Source: an uncultured Alphaproteobacteria bacterium (GTDB lineage: Bacteria; Pseudomonadota; Alphaproteobacteria; RF32; CAG-239). From it: 5,989 bases of DNA. Positions 1 through 5,989 of the stretch are shown piece after piece. Under the pieces are notes generated by a model. The model saw only the letters and a program-made list of their open reading frames with translations, was not told where the DNA came from and searched no databases. The translations under genes and the position numbers were made by a program. The first letter of the stretch is position 1. Every line of letters begins with the position of its first letter. The stretch is taken from positions 1 through 5,989 of the forward strand of contig CAMOLN010000069.1 of the NCBI GenBank assembly GCA_946618745.1, in the 5' to 3' direction.

Positions 1-1
1 T

Positions 2-580
2 GAAGTTACTGATGATAATACGAGTATGGCGGTTGAAGAATCGGTGGAGTTTAATACTGAAGATCAAGCAGAAGAAAGTAATGAACTTGATAATGAACCA
101 ATAACTTCAGATGCAGTTACAGAAGAATTGGAAAATCATAATGAGACGATAGATGAGGTTGTTGTAAAATCAGATGATGTCGGGCAAAATGTTGAAGAAG
201 CGACAACTGATGATAATGTAAAAGTTTCTGAAATAGGGGCAGATGATGCAGTTGATGTTTCGGCAAATATAATCAGTAATTTTGCCAAGATGTTTGCAAA
301 GGGAAATACCGTAACGAAAAAGCAAGTTGTTGAATCTCCTCAGATTGTCGGTTTAGGCGAGGGAAGCAAAACTTTGGAAGATTTTGTGCAAGATGCTGTT
401 GTTAAAGTTATTGGTAAAGATATTGCCGAGAAATGGAATAACGGGGCTGATTATCGTAATATAGCCGAAGCCGAGATAAAACATCAAGTTAAAGATTGGA
501 TTAATGATAATTTACCGGTTATGATAGAGAGAATTGTAAAAGAAGAGATAGCTCGAGTGATTGAAAAGGTCGGTTCGTAA
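2..580 (+). CDS. popZ: PopZ-like polar organizing protein (DUF2497), 5'-truncated by the window edge
   Basis: The reading frame is open back to base 2, so the ATG at 26 is probably internal and the true start lies outside the window. PopZ proteins usually begin with a conserved helix near a PSMEDILASIRxII-like motif, which is not seen here. Numbered from Met at 26, residues 1-80 are very acidic and low in complexity (Glu, Asp, Asn, Val), as in the disordered PopZ linker. A short amphipathic stretch (NIISNFAKMF, 81-90) follows. Residues 116-184 form the C-terminal region: TLEDFVQDAV, then VKDWINDNLPVMIERIVKEE, close to the family signature (LEDLVRE...LKEWLDANLPxIVExLV). In Caulobacter, PopZ self-assembles into a polar matrix that anchors the ParB-origin complex; that role is inferred here. 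Position directly upstream of valS supports the call. Family assignment is fairly sure, function less so, because the linker and the missing N-terminus cannot be compared. Confidence 0.8.
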   Translation, partial: EVTDDNTSMAVEESVEFNTEDQAEESNELDNEPITSDAVTEELENHNETIDEVVVKSDDVGQNVEEATTDDNVKVSEIGADDAVDVSANIISNFAKMFAKGNTVTKKQVVESPQIVGLGEGSKTLEDFVQDAVVKVIGKDIAEKWNNGADYRNIAEAEIKHQVKDWINDNLPVMIERIVKEEIARVIEKVGS

Positions 581-612
581 AACAAGTTGTGTTTGAATTG
601 ACCTGGAAGTTT

Positions 613-657
613 ATGCCCTTAAAAAATCGTAATATTTTGAGGGCATTTTGTGTTTTT
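613..657 (+). terminator. Intrinsic terminator after the popZ-like gene
   Basis: Bases 613-624 pair with 635-646 to give a 12-bp stem with one G-T pair. The base of the stem is ATGCCCT against AGGGCAT, and the loop is about 10 bases. A T-rich run (TTTTGTGTTTTT, 646-657) follows. It lies 33 bases past the popZ-like stop and 32 bases before the valS start, so it should separate the two transcripts. It could instead act as a partial attenuator of read-through into valS, because no good valS promoter is visible downstream of it. Confidence 0.75.
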
Positions 658-689
658 AGTGATGTGAAATAATATAGGAATTTGGAAAA

Positions 690-3326
690 ATGTTAGATAA
701 AAATTATGACCCTAAAGACTGGGAAGAGAATATTTATAAAAATTGGGAAACGGCAGGATATTTTAAGCCTTCGATGGACAGGTCAAAAGAGCCGTTTTGT
801 ATTGTAATACCGCCGGCTAATGTTACCGGTGTTTTGCATATGGGACATGCGCTTGATTATACTTTGCAGGATATATTGACACGCTACAATCGTATGCAGG
901 GAAAGAATGTATTATGGCAACCCGGTACTGATCATGCCGGAATCGCAACTCAGATGGAAGTTGAACGTAATTTGGCAAAACAAGGTATCAGCCGTCATGA
1001 TTTGGGTCGGGAAAAATTTATCGAAACAGTATGGAAATGGCGTGAGGAATCGGGGGGAACGATTTGTCGTCAGTTGCGGAGATTGGGAGCTTCGTGTGAT
1101 TGGTCGAGAGAGCGTTTTACCATGGATGAAGGTTTAAGTCAGGCTGTTAGAAAAATCTTTGTTAATATGTATAAAGACGGTTTGATTTATAAAGCTAAAA
1201 GATTGGTTAATTGGGATTCCAAGTTTATGACCGCTGTTTCGGATTTGGAAGTTGTACAGAAAGAAGCAATGGGTAAAATGTATTATTATCGCTATCCGAT
1301 TGAAGGAGAAAAGGGGAATTTTGTTCATATTGCTACTACCAGACCGGAGACAATGTTTGGTGATACTGCAGTAGCAATTTCCAAAGATAATGAAAAGTTG
1401 AAGCATCTTATCGGTAAAAATTGTATTATTCCGATTATCAATAAGGTTATACCGATTATTGCCGATGAGCATGCTGATCCCGAGAAAGGAACAGGTGCGG
1501 TTAAGATTACACCGGCGCATGATTTCAATGATTTCGAAGTTGGTAAGCGTCACAATTTGCCATTGGTTAATGTTTTGAATCCCGATGCAACTTTAAATGA
1601 AAATACTCCGTTTGCGGGAATGACAACCATGCAAGCACGTGAAGCGACAATTGCCAAACTTGATGAGCTGGGTTTGATGGATAAAATAGAAGATCACCCG
1701 ATGGTTATACCTTATGGTGACAGATCGGGAGTTGTGATTGAACCGATGATGACCGATCAATGGTTTGTTGATGCTCCTAAATTGGCAGTCGAAGCGATTA
1801 AGAAAGTTGAGAACGGTGAAGTTCAGTTCTTACCGAAGAATTATGATAAAACTTATTTTGAGTGGATGCGTAATATTCAGCCTTGGTGTATTTCGCGCCA
1901 ATTGTGGTGGGGACATCAAATTCCGATTTGGTATGGACCTGATGAGCATATTTTCTGCGAAGAAAATGAAGAAGATGCATATGCCGAGGCGAAAAAATTT
2001 TACGGACGTGATGTTGAATTAAGAAGAGAAACCGATGTTTTGGATACTTGGTTTTCTTCAGGATTGTGGGCTTTTTCCACTTTGGGGTGGCCGGATAAGA
2101 CAGAGTTTTTGGATGCATTTTATCCGACTTCGGTATTGGTTACCGGGTTTGATATTATCTTCTTCTGGGTTGCTCGAATGATGATGATGAGTTTGTATGC
2201 AATGAAGAAAATTCCGTTCAAAACGGTTTATTTGCATGGCTTAGTTCGCGATGAACATGGGCATAAGATGTCGAAGTCAAAAGGTAATACGGTTAATCCG
2301 ATAGAAATGGTTGATAAATACGGTGCTGATGCTTTGCGATTTTTTATGGCGGCAATGGAGACGCAAGGACGCGATATTAATATGAGCGAGGCACGAATTG
2401 CAGGCTATCGTAATTTTGCTACAAAATTGTGGAATGCTACACGTTTCGGCGAGATGAATGATGTAGATTTCAGAGCAGAATTTGATGAAGGCAAAGCACA
2501 AAGTCAGGTTAATCGTTGGATTATAGCCAAAGCCAAAGAGGCAACTAACGAGGTTAGTCGCAGTTTGGATAATTTCAGATTTTCCGATGCGGCCAATGCG
2601 GTATATCAATTTGTATGGGGGGATTTTTGCGATTGGTATATCGAGATGAGTAAACCGGTTTTGTATGGCGAAAATGAAACCGAAAAAGCCGAATCAAAAG
2701 CTGTTTTTGCATGGGTATTAAAGCGCATTATGTTGATTTTGCATCCGTTTATGCCGTTTATTACTACCCGGATTTGGAACAGTTGGGGTATGCAAAGTGA
2801 ATTGATGTTGCAGAATTGGATCAGAGACGAAAAAATTGATACTCAAGCAGAGAAAGCGGTTGACTGGGTTATAGAAGTTGTTTCCAAAATTCGTTCGCTG
2901 AGAGTTGAGATGAATTTGCCGGCGGGAGCTAAATTGAAGGCTTATTTGCAGGGTGCAAGTGAAGCTAAAGATTATTTGGCAGATATGGATAAGATTATTT
3001 GTTCTTTAGCACGTTTGGAATTTTTGCAAATACGTGAAGATGAGGCAACTCAAGATATGGTTCAGGTAGTTACCTCTAAAGGTGTGATTTTGTTAGCATT
3101 ACAGGGAGTAATGGATTTTACGGTCGAATGTGAACGACTGACCAAAGAAATTACGGCATTGGAACACAATTTACGTTCGTATGAAGCAAAACTCAATAAT
3201 CCGGCATTTGTAGAAAAAGCTCCGGAAAAGGTTGTGGCGGAAGAACGTCGTCGTCAGGCTGAGGCTTTGGATAAAAAGAAAAAGTTGGAAGAAGCTTTGA
3301 GTAAAATCAAAAATTGTCTTAGATGA
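690..3326 (+). CDS. valS: Valine--tRNA ligase (ValRS)
   Basis: Cytoplasmic class Ia synthetase that activates valine with ATP, charges tRNA-Val, and hydrolyses mischarged Thr-tRNA-Val. The 878 residues make a complete enzyme. The catalytic Rossmann fold carries the HIGH motif as HMGH (50-53) and KMSKS (526-530). The CP1 editing domain spans about 190-345, with TTRPETMFGDTA (216-227) and GAVKITPAHDFND (269-281). Lys272, Thr274, Asp278 and Asp281 match the spacing of editing-site residues I recall from the Thermus enzyme. DVLDTWFSSGLW (449-460) is a conserved core block. The anticodon-binding helical domain follows (about 605-750). A charged coiled-coil arm (about 811-875, with NPAFVEKAPEKVV) contacts the tRNA. 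The start is supported by AGGA at 676-679, 10 bases upstream. The gene ends in tandem in-frame stops, TGA TAA. It is flanked by terminators, so it is probably monocistronic. No T-box leader was seen. Confidence 0.98.
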   Translation: MLDKNYDPKDWEENIYKNWETAGYFKPSMDRSKEPFCIVIPPANVTGVLHMGHALDYTLQDILTRYNRMQGKNVLWQPGTDHAGIATQMEVERNLAKQGISRHDLGREKFIETVWKWREESGGTICRQLRRLGASCDWSRERFTMDEGLSQAVRKIFVNMYKDGLIYKAKRLVNWDSKFMTAVSDLEVVQKEAMGKMYYYRYPIEGEKGNFVHIATTRPETMFGDTAVAISKDNEKLKHLIGKNCIIPIINKVIPIIADEHADPEKGTGAVKITPAHDFNDFEVGKRHNLPLVNVLNPDATLNENTPFAGMTTMQAREATIAKLDELGLMDKIEDHPMVIPYGDRSGVVIEPMMTDQWFVDAPKLAVEAIKKVENGEVQFLPKNYDKTYFEWMRNIQPWCISRQLWWGHQIPIWYGPDEHIFCEENEEDAYAEAKKFYGRDVELRRETDVLDTWFSSGLWAFSTLGWPDKTEFLDAFYPTSVLVTGFDIIFFWVARMMMMSLYAMKKIPFKTVYLHGLVRDEHGHKMSKSKGNTVNPIEMVDKYGADALRFFMAAMETQGRDINMSEARIAGYRNFATKLWNATRFGEMNDVDFRAEFDEGKAQSQVNRWIIAKAKEATNEVSRSLDNFRFSDAANAVYQFVWGDFCDWYIEMSKPVLYGENETEKAESKAVFAWVLKRIMLILHPFMPFITTRIWNSWGMQSELMLQNWIRDEKIDTQAEKAVDWVIEVVSKIRSLRVEMNLPAGAKLKAYLQGASEAKDYLADMDKIICSLARLEFLQIREDEATQDMVQVVTSKGVILLALQGVMDFTVECERLTKEITALEHNLRSYEAKLNNPAFVEKAPEKVVAEERRRQAEALDKKKKLEEALSKIKNCLR

Positions 3327-3332
3327 TAAGGA

Positions 3333-3368
3333 GAATAAAAAAAGCGCAAAATGCGCTTTTTTTTATTC
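3333..3368. terminator. Shared bidirectional terminator between valS and infA
   Basis: An inverted repeat has arms GAATA7GCGC and GCGCT8ATTC around a short AAAAT centre. The G+C core (3344-3347 with 3353-3356) is flanked by seven A on one side and eight T on the other, so each strand sees a GCGC hairpin followed by a T tract. The outer GAAT/ATTC bases also pair if one T bulges out. It lies 7 bases after the valS stop and can stop valS on the plus strand and the kinase-infA unit on the minus strand. The infA stop codon (3363-3365) falls inside one arm. Confidence 0.88.
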
Positions 3369-3584
3369 TTTGTGGCGGAAAGTTATACGCCCTTTGGTCA
3401 AGTCATAAGGTGTCATTTCGATATCGACTTTGTCACCTACCATGACGCGAATGCGGAATTTGCGCATCTTACCGGCGGTGTGAGCCAAAATTTCAACACC
3501 GTTTTCTAATTTGACACGGAACATAGCGTTGGGCAATTTTTCAATAACTTCGCCGGTGAGTTCCAATAATTCTTCTTTACTCAT
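3363..3584 (-). CDS. infA: Translation initiation factor IF-1
   Basis: IF-1 binds the A site of the 30S subunit and assists IF-2 and IF-3 during initiation in the cytoplasm. The 73 residues match the family's usual 72-73 and form a single S1-type OB fold. Diagnostic blocks are [12 protein letters not shown] (18-29), AHTAGKMRK (34-42) and PYDLTKGRI (59-67). The TAG in AHTAGKMRK and the [12 protein letters not shown] ending resemble alphaproteobacterial IF-1 as I recall it. The ATG overlaps the kinase stop (ATGA, 3584-3581), and AGGA at 3597-3594 lies 9 bases upstream within the kinase reading frame, so infA is probably read from the kinase transcript and may be translationally coupled to it. 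The stop codon sits in the shared terminator. No oddity in the protein itself. Confidence 0.98.
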   Translation of the reverse strand: MSKEELLELTGEVIEKLPNAMFRVKLENGVEILAHTAGKMRKFRIRVMVGDKVDIEMTPYDLTKGRITFRHKE

Positions 3585-5326
3585 TTGTTTTTATCCTTTT
3601 TTGAAGTTCGTTTGGTTGTTTTTATAGTCTGTTGTTTTGCTTTTGGCAAGTCTTTTTGTTGAGTTGGGGGGAAAGTAAAAGTAAAACAGCTTCCTTTGCC
3701 GAGGGTTGATGATACATTGATGCTTCCTCCTTGTTTTTCGATAATTGATTTAGCAATCGATAAACCAAGTCCGGTTCCTTTGGAATTTTGAGTTTGATTA
3801 CCGTTGGAAAAAAACGGAGTGAAGATTTTGTGTAAATTTTCTTTGCTGATGCCGGTGCCGTTATCGGTAAAACTTATTTGAACACCCGTGCGAGGTGAAG
3901 ATGATATTTTAATTTTAAGTGTCCCTTTTTGCGGCATGGCTTTAATGGCATTTAAAATGATATTAATGGAAGCTATTTTGAAATCGGTTTCGTTGCCGGT
4001 TAACATTATGGACTTTTGCGGTTTTTGTATTTCTATATCTATCCCGTTTATTTTGGCCTCATAGTCTAATACTTCAACTGTTTCGATAATGGAAGTGACA
4101 CAGTCAAAAGAGGTATTAACAATATCGCGATTACGCATAAGTTTAAGTAAGCGTTCGGGAACTTGAGTGGCATTAACGATTTCGTTGTAAATTATGGTAA
4201 TGAGCTTCTTTTCTTCGCAATTATCAGGCTTATCGGCAAAATATTTAGCAATAAGATGTTCGATAATAATACGTAAAGCGCCGAGCTGATTTTTGATTTC
4301 ATGAGCAATTGATGATGATAAAAAGCCAAGAGATGATACTTTTTGTTGGTGAGAAAAGTCAATGTCGCGGCTTAAATCGCGGATAGATTCAATTATGTAA
4401 TGGTCATGATTGTTATAGAGTAAAGGTGCGGCTTTTACAGCTAAATAACTATTGGGAGAATGAGCAAATTGTTGAATGGTATTGGTATTTTTTTGCCCGT
4501 CTTTTAAGATGTCACGAACAGGACATTTGGTGTTGGGGATGTTACAAGGGCTGTTGTATCCGAAAGATGAAGCATAGCATTTTTTGTTACGACAAGGGCG
4601 ATCACCGGACATTTCGTAATAGCTTTGATTGGCAATAATTATGTTGTATTTATCATCAATTACTCGTATGCCGTCAGGGATACTGTCGATTATTGATTGA
4701 AGAAAGTTTTCTTCTTCCTTAATTTTATTCATCATGCTTTGTAAATTATCCAACATGGTGTTGAAGGTAGAGCTTAAACGATCAAGTTCATCAACAAAGT
4801 GAGAACTTTTACGTTCGGGAATACGCAAGCTGAGGTTACCTAAACTGATTTGTTCGGAAATGGCGGAGATGTTGTTGATTGGTGTTAAAATAAGTCTTTT
4901 AATAACCCATCCCATAATAAATATAAATATGAGTTGCAAAACAGTGCTGGCAGTGATGATGGCAACCCCGTTATTGATTGTAGCATATTGTTCGGAAAAT
5001 TGATTATTGCGTTCGGCAATAGATTGTTGTTCCTTGACTAAAAAATTGACGTTTTCGGTGTCAAAAATCAGAGAATGTAAATATTGGTTTTTTTGAGGAT
5101 TTATATGGATATGGTTTTCGTTTACGAAACTTTTTAATTCTTTAATGATGTTGATATTATTAAGCAATAAATTGTTATATTGTTGATTGCGTTGAATAGA
5201 TAATTGTTGATCTTTTTGTATTTTTACCGAATAAGCCATGTAAAAAGTATAAACAAACAATAGGCATGAGCTTATTGTCAGGGTCAGAATCATGTAAATT
5301 ATTTTGCGGTTAAGGCTGAAAAACAT
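3581..5326 (-). CDS. Membrane sensor histidine kinase with HAMP, Cys-cluster PAS, HisKA and HATPase_c
   Basis: Inner-membrane two-component sensor of 581 residues. TM1 is about 8-31, an Asn/Gln-rich, probably helical periplasmic part 32-118, TM2 about 120-145, HAMP about 146-200 and PAS about 205-320. The PAS carries C245, C250, C261 and C268, with the spacing C-x4-CY-x9-PC-x6-CP. This resembles the cysteine insert seen in some PAS-kinases, where a metal, Fe-S or redox role is possible but not shown. The HisKA helix has the phospho-acceptor His342 in AHEIKNQLG; most relatives have Pro where Gln347 stands. The ATPase domain has the N-box (N455/N459), DNGTGI (488-493), IFTPFF (501-506) and [10 protein letters not shown] (517-526), so it looks catalytically intact. 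A Lys-rich tail (about 557-581) ends the protein. The start is fixed by GGAGG at 5337-5333, 6 bases upstream. It overlaps infA by four bases. No response regulator lies in the window, so partner and signal are unknown. Confidence 0.93.
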   Translation of the reverse strand: MFFSLNRKIIYMILTLTISSCLLFVYTFYMAYSVKIQKDQQLSIQRNQQYNNLLLNNINIIKELKSFVNENHIHINPQKNQYLHSLIFDTENVNFLVKEQQSIAERNNQFSEQYATINNGVAIITASTVLQLIFIFIMGWVIKRLILTPINNISAISEQISLGNLSLRIPERKSSHFVDELDRLSSTFNTMLDNLQSMMNKIKEEENFLQSIIDSIPDGIRVIDDKYNIIIANQSYYEMSGDRPCRNKKCYASSFGYNSPCNIPNTKCPVRDILKDGQKNTNTIQQFAHSPNSYLAVKAAPLLYNNHDHYIIESIRDLSRDIDFSHQQKVSSLGFLSSSIAHEIKNQLGALRIIIEHLIAKYFADKPDNCEEKKLITIIYNEIVNATQVPERLLKLMRNRDIVNTSFDCVTSIIETVEVLDYEAKINGIDIEIQKPQKSIMLTGNETDFKIASINIILNAIKAMPQKGTLKIKISSSPRTGVQISFTDNGTGISKENLHKIFTPFFSNGNQTQNSKGTGLGLSIAKSIIEKQGGSINVSSTLGKGSCFTFTFPPTQQKDLPKAKQQTIKTTKRTSKKDKNK

Positions 5327-5332
5327 GAATTT

Positions 5333-5337
5333 CCTCC
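5333..5337 (-). promoter_or_regulatory. Strong ribosome binding site of the histidine kinase
   Basis: GGAGG followed by a 6-base spacer to the ATG at 5326 (minus strand). It is the best Shine-Dalgarno in the window and decides the kinase start. Neighbouring valS and infA have only AGGA, and ptsN has none visible. Confidence 0.85.
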
Positions 5338-5359
5338 GGTAAAAAACACATTATGGTGG

Positions 5360-5365
5360 ATTATA
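5360..5365 (-). promoter_or_regulatory. Probable sigma-70 -10 box for the kinase-infA unit
   Basis: A perfect TATAAT on the minus strand. It predicts a start of transcription near 5353 and a leader of about 27 bases that holds the GGAGG site. It lies between the ptsN terminator and the kinase, as expected for an independent promoter. No good -35 box stands at 16-18 bases; the sequence there is T-rich (TCTTTT or similar). The promoter may therefore be weak, or may need an activator. Confidence 0.6.
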
Positions 5366-5393
5366 CAGCATGATTAGTTGATAAAAGATAAAC

Positions 5394-5422
5394 AAAAAGC
5401 AGAAATTTTCATTTCTGCTTTT
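5394..5422 (-). terminator. Intrinsic terminator of the hpf-ptsN unit
   Basis: On the minus strand, a perfect 12-bp stem (bases 5422-5411 with 5406-5395; AAAAGCAGAAAT against ATTTCTGCTTTT) is closed by a GAAA tetraloop of the stable GNRA type. It is followed by T-rich sequence (TTTTTGTTT counting the end of the stem). It lies 15 bases past the ptsN stop and just upstream of the kinase promoter, so it separates the two minus-strand units. Confidence 0.88.
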
Positions 5423-5437
5423 GAAAGAAATATGAAT

Positions 5438-5884
5438 TTATAATTCACAGAGCAAAGCGTATATTTCCGTAGGATTGGACATATTGCGTAATTGCTCGCA
5501 TACATTGTCGTTTTTAAGGCAACGTGATAGCAAAGCCAAGGCGGTTAGGTGATCAGCTCCGGAATTCTCCGGTGAAATCAGTAAAAATACTAAGTCGACC
5601 GGTTTGCCATCAATAGCATCAAAATCAACAGCATAGTTCGGGCGAGCAAAAAAAGCCATAGGATGATCCAGTTCACAAAAGCGACCATGAGGGATTGCAA
5701 CACCATTTCCAAATCCGGTAGAACCCAAATTTTCACGCTCCATCAAGTTATCAAATAACGTAAGCTGATCAATTGAGCAGATGTTAGAAACCCGTTGCGA
5801 TAAATCTTGTAAGAATTCGCGTTTGGATCCGGATTTTAATCCAAGCAAAATATGGCTTTGCTGTAAAAGATTGGCAATATTCAT
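5438..5884 (-). CDS. ptsN: PTS nitrogen-regulatory EIIA component (EIIA-Ntr)
   Basis: Cytoplasmic phospho-carrier that receives phosphate from PtsP/NPr and regulates targets by binding rather than transporting sugar. In other proteobacteria it acts on potassium transport and its kinase KdpD, and on (p)ppGpp metabolism. The 148 residues are close to the family norm. The phosphorylated histidine is His66 in GNGVAIPHGR (59-68). The second conserved block is DGKPVDLVFLLISPE (92-106), followed by His112 (ADHLTALALLS, 110-120). The ATG at 5884 lies 13 bases after the hpf stop. No Shine-Dalgarno is visible in that gap (TTCGGCTATCGGT), so translation probably depends on coupling to hpf. A perfect-stem terminator follows the gene. 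The hpf-ptsN order is typical of the rpoN cluster, and rpoN may lie further to the right outside the window. Confidence 0.96.
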   Translation of the reverse strand: MNIANLLQQSHILLGLKSGSKREFLQDLSQRVSNICSIDQLTLFDNLMERENLGSTGFGNGVAIPHGRFCELDHPMAFFARPNYAVDFDAIDGKPVDLVFLLISPENSGADHLTALALLSRCLKNDNVCEQLRNMSNPTEIYALLCEL

Positions 5885-5897
5885 ACCGATAGCCGAA

Positions 5898-5987
5898 TTA
5901 TTTAGGTTCTACCCAGCCGATATTGCCGTCTTTGCGGCGATATACCATGTTGAAGTTGTTAGTAGCGGCATTTTTGAACATCAATGC
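5898..5987 (-). CDS. hpf: Ribosome hibernation promoting factor, long form, C-terminal end only
   Basis: Only the last 29 codons lie in the window and the start is beyond the right edge. The minus-strand frame ends FNMVYRRKDGNIGWVEPK before TAA. This matches the C-terminal dimerisation domain of long-form Hpf, which usually reads close to NVVYRRKDGNxGxIxP. Long Hpf binds idle 70S ribosomes and pairs them into inactive 100S dimers through this domain. The preceding residues (ALMFKNAATNN) also fit the family. It lies 13 bases upstream of ptsN on the same strand, so the two are probably one operon. The call rests on a short but characteristic segment. Confidence 0.88.
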   Translation of the reverse strand, partial: ALMFKNAATNNFNMVYRRKDGNIGWVEPK

Positions 5988-5989
5988 TG

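Noticed and set aside
26..28. ATG at 26 as the real start of the popZ-like gene
   Set aside because: The frame stays open to the window edge, no ribosome site precedes it within the visible bases, and the conserved N-terminal helix of the family would be missing.
598..635. TTGACC as a -35 with TAATAT (630-635) as a -10
   Set aside because: The spacer is about 26 bases, too long for a sigma-70 promoter, and the elements overlap the terminator hairpin.
648..675. Possible promoter TTGTGT...TAATAT for valS
   Set aside because: Spacing is 16, but the -35 is poor and lies in the terminator T tract. The predicted transcript would start after the AGGA ribosome site.
581..689. T-box or other tRNA-sensing leader before valS
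   Set aside because: The gap is too short, and no T-box sequence or specifier stem was seen; only a simple terminator hairpin is present.
1134..1553. 139-residue minus-strand frame antisense to valS
   Set aside because: It lies wholly inside the conserved ValRS editing-domain coding region. Its composition is Asn/Ile/Cys-rich shadow sequence and no family is recognisable.
1798..2118. 106-residue minus-strand frame inside valS
   Set aside because: Shadow of conserved ValRS sequence; rich in Lys, His and Pro with no recognisable motif.
2277..2609. 110-residue minus-strand frame inside valS
   Set aside because: Antisense to the KMSKS and anticodon-domain coding region, with no plausible domain or gene context.
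4426..4638. 70-residue plus-strand frame opposite the kinase
   Set aside because: Antisense to the Cys-cluster PAS. Its Trp/Cys/Tyr-rich content is a by-product of the opposite strand.

Overview
The window reads as a core chromosomal segment of an AT-rich, uncultured-type alphaproteobacterium. The main clue is a DUF2497/PopZ-like polarity protein directly upstream of valS, an arrangement I associate with alphaproteobacteria. An hpf-ptsN pair at the other end fits too. ValRS is the ordinary bacterial type with a C-terminal coiled-coil arm, which argues against Rickettsia proper, whose ValRS I recall as archaeal-like. No transposase, phage gene, CRISPR array, tRNA or rRNA was seen.

Layout. Plus strand: the 3' part of a popZ-like gene (2-580), a hairpin terminator (613-657), then valS (690-3326). 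Minus strand, read right to left: the last codons of hpf (5898-5987), ptsN (5438-5884), a strong terminator (5394-5422), a perfect TATAAT -10 box (5360-5365), a membrane sensor histidine kinase (3581-5326), and infA (3363-3584). The kinase and infA overlap by ATGA. The two convergent units, valS and kinase-infA, meet at one inverted repeat (3333-3368). It can terminate both and contains the infA stop codon.

Function. ValRS and IF-1 serve translation, Hpf dimerises idle ribosomes, and EIIA-Ntr is the output of the nitrogen-type PTS. PopZ-like proteins organise the cell pole. The kinase is the only gene without an obvious assignment. It combines HAMP, a PAS domain carrying a four-cysteine cluster, and a HisKA/HATPase core with an unusual H-box (HEIKNQL). 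No response regulator lies in the window, and the kinase is co-transcribed with infA. I see no convincing wholly new system. The kinase with its infA coupling is the part most worth following up.
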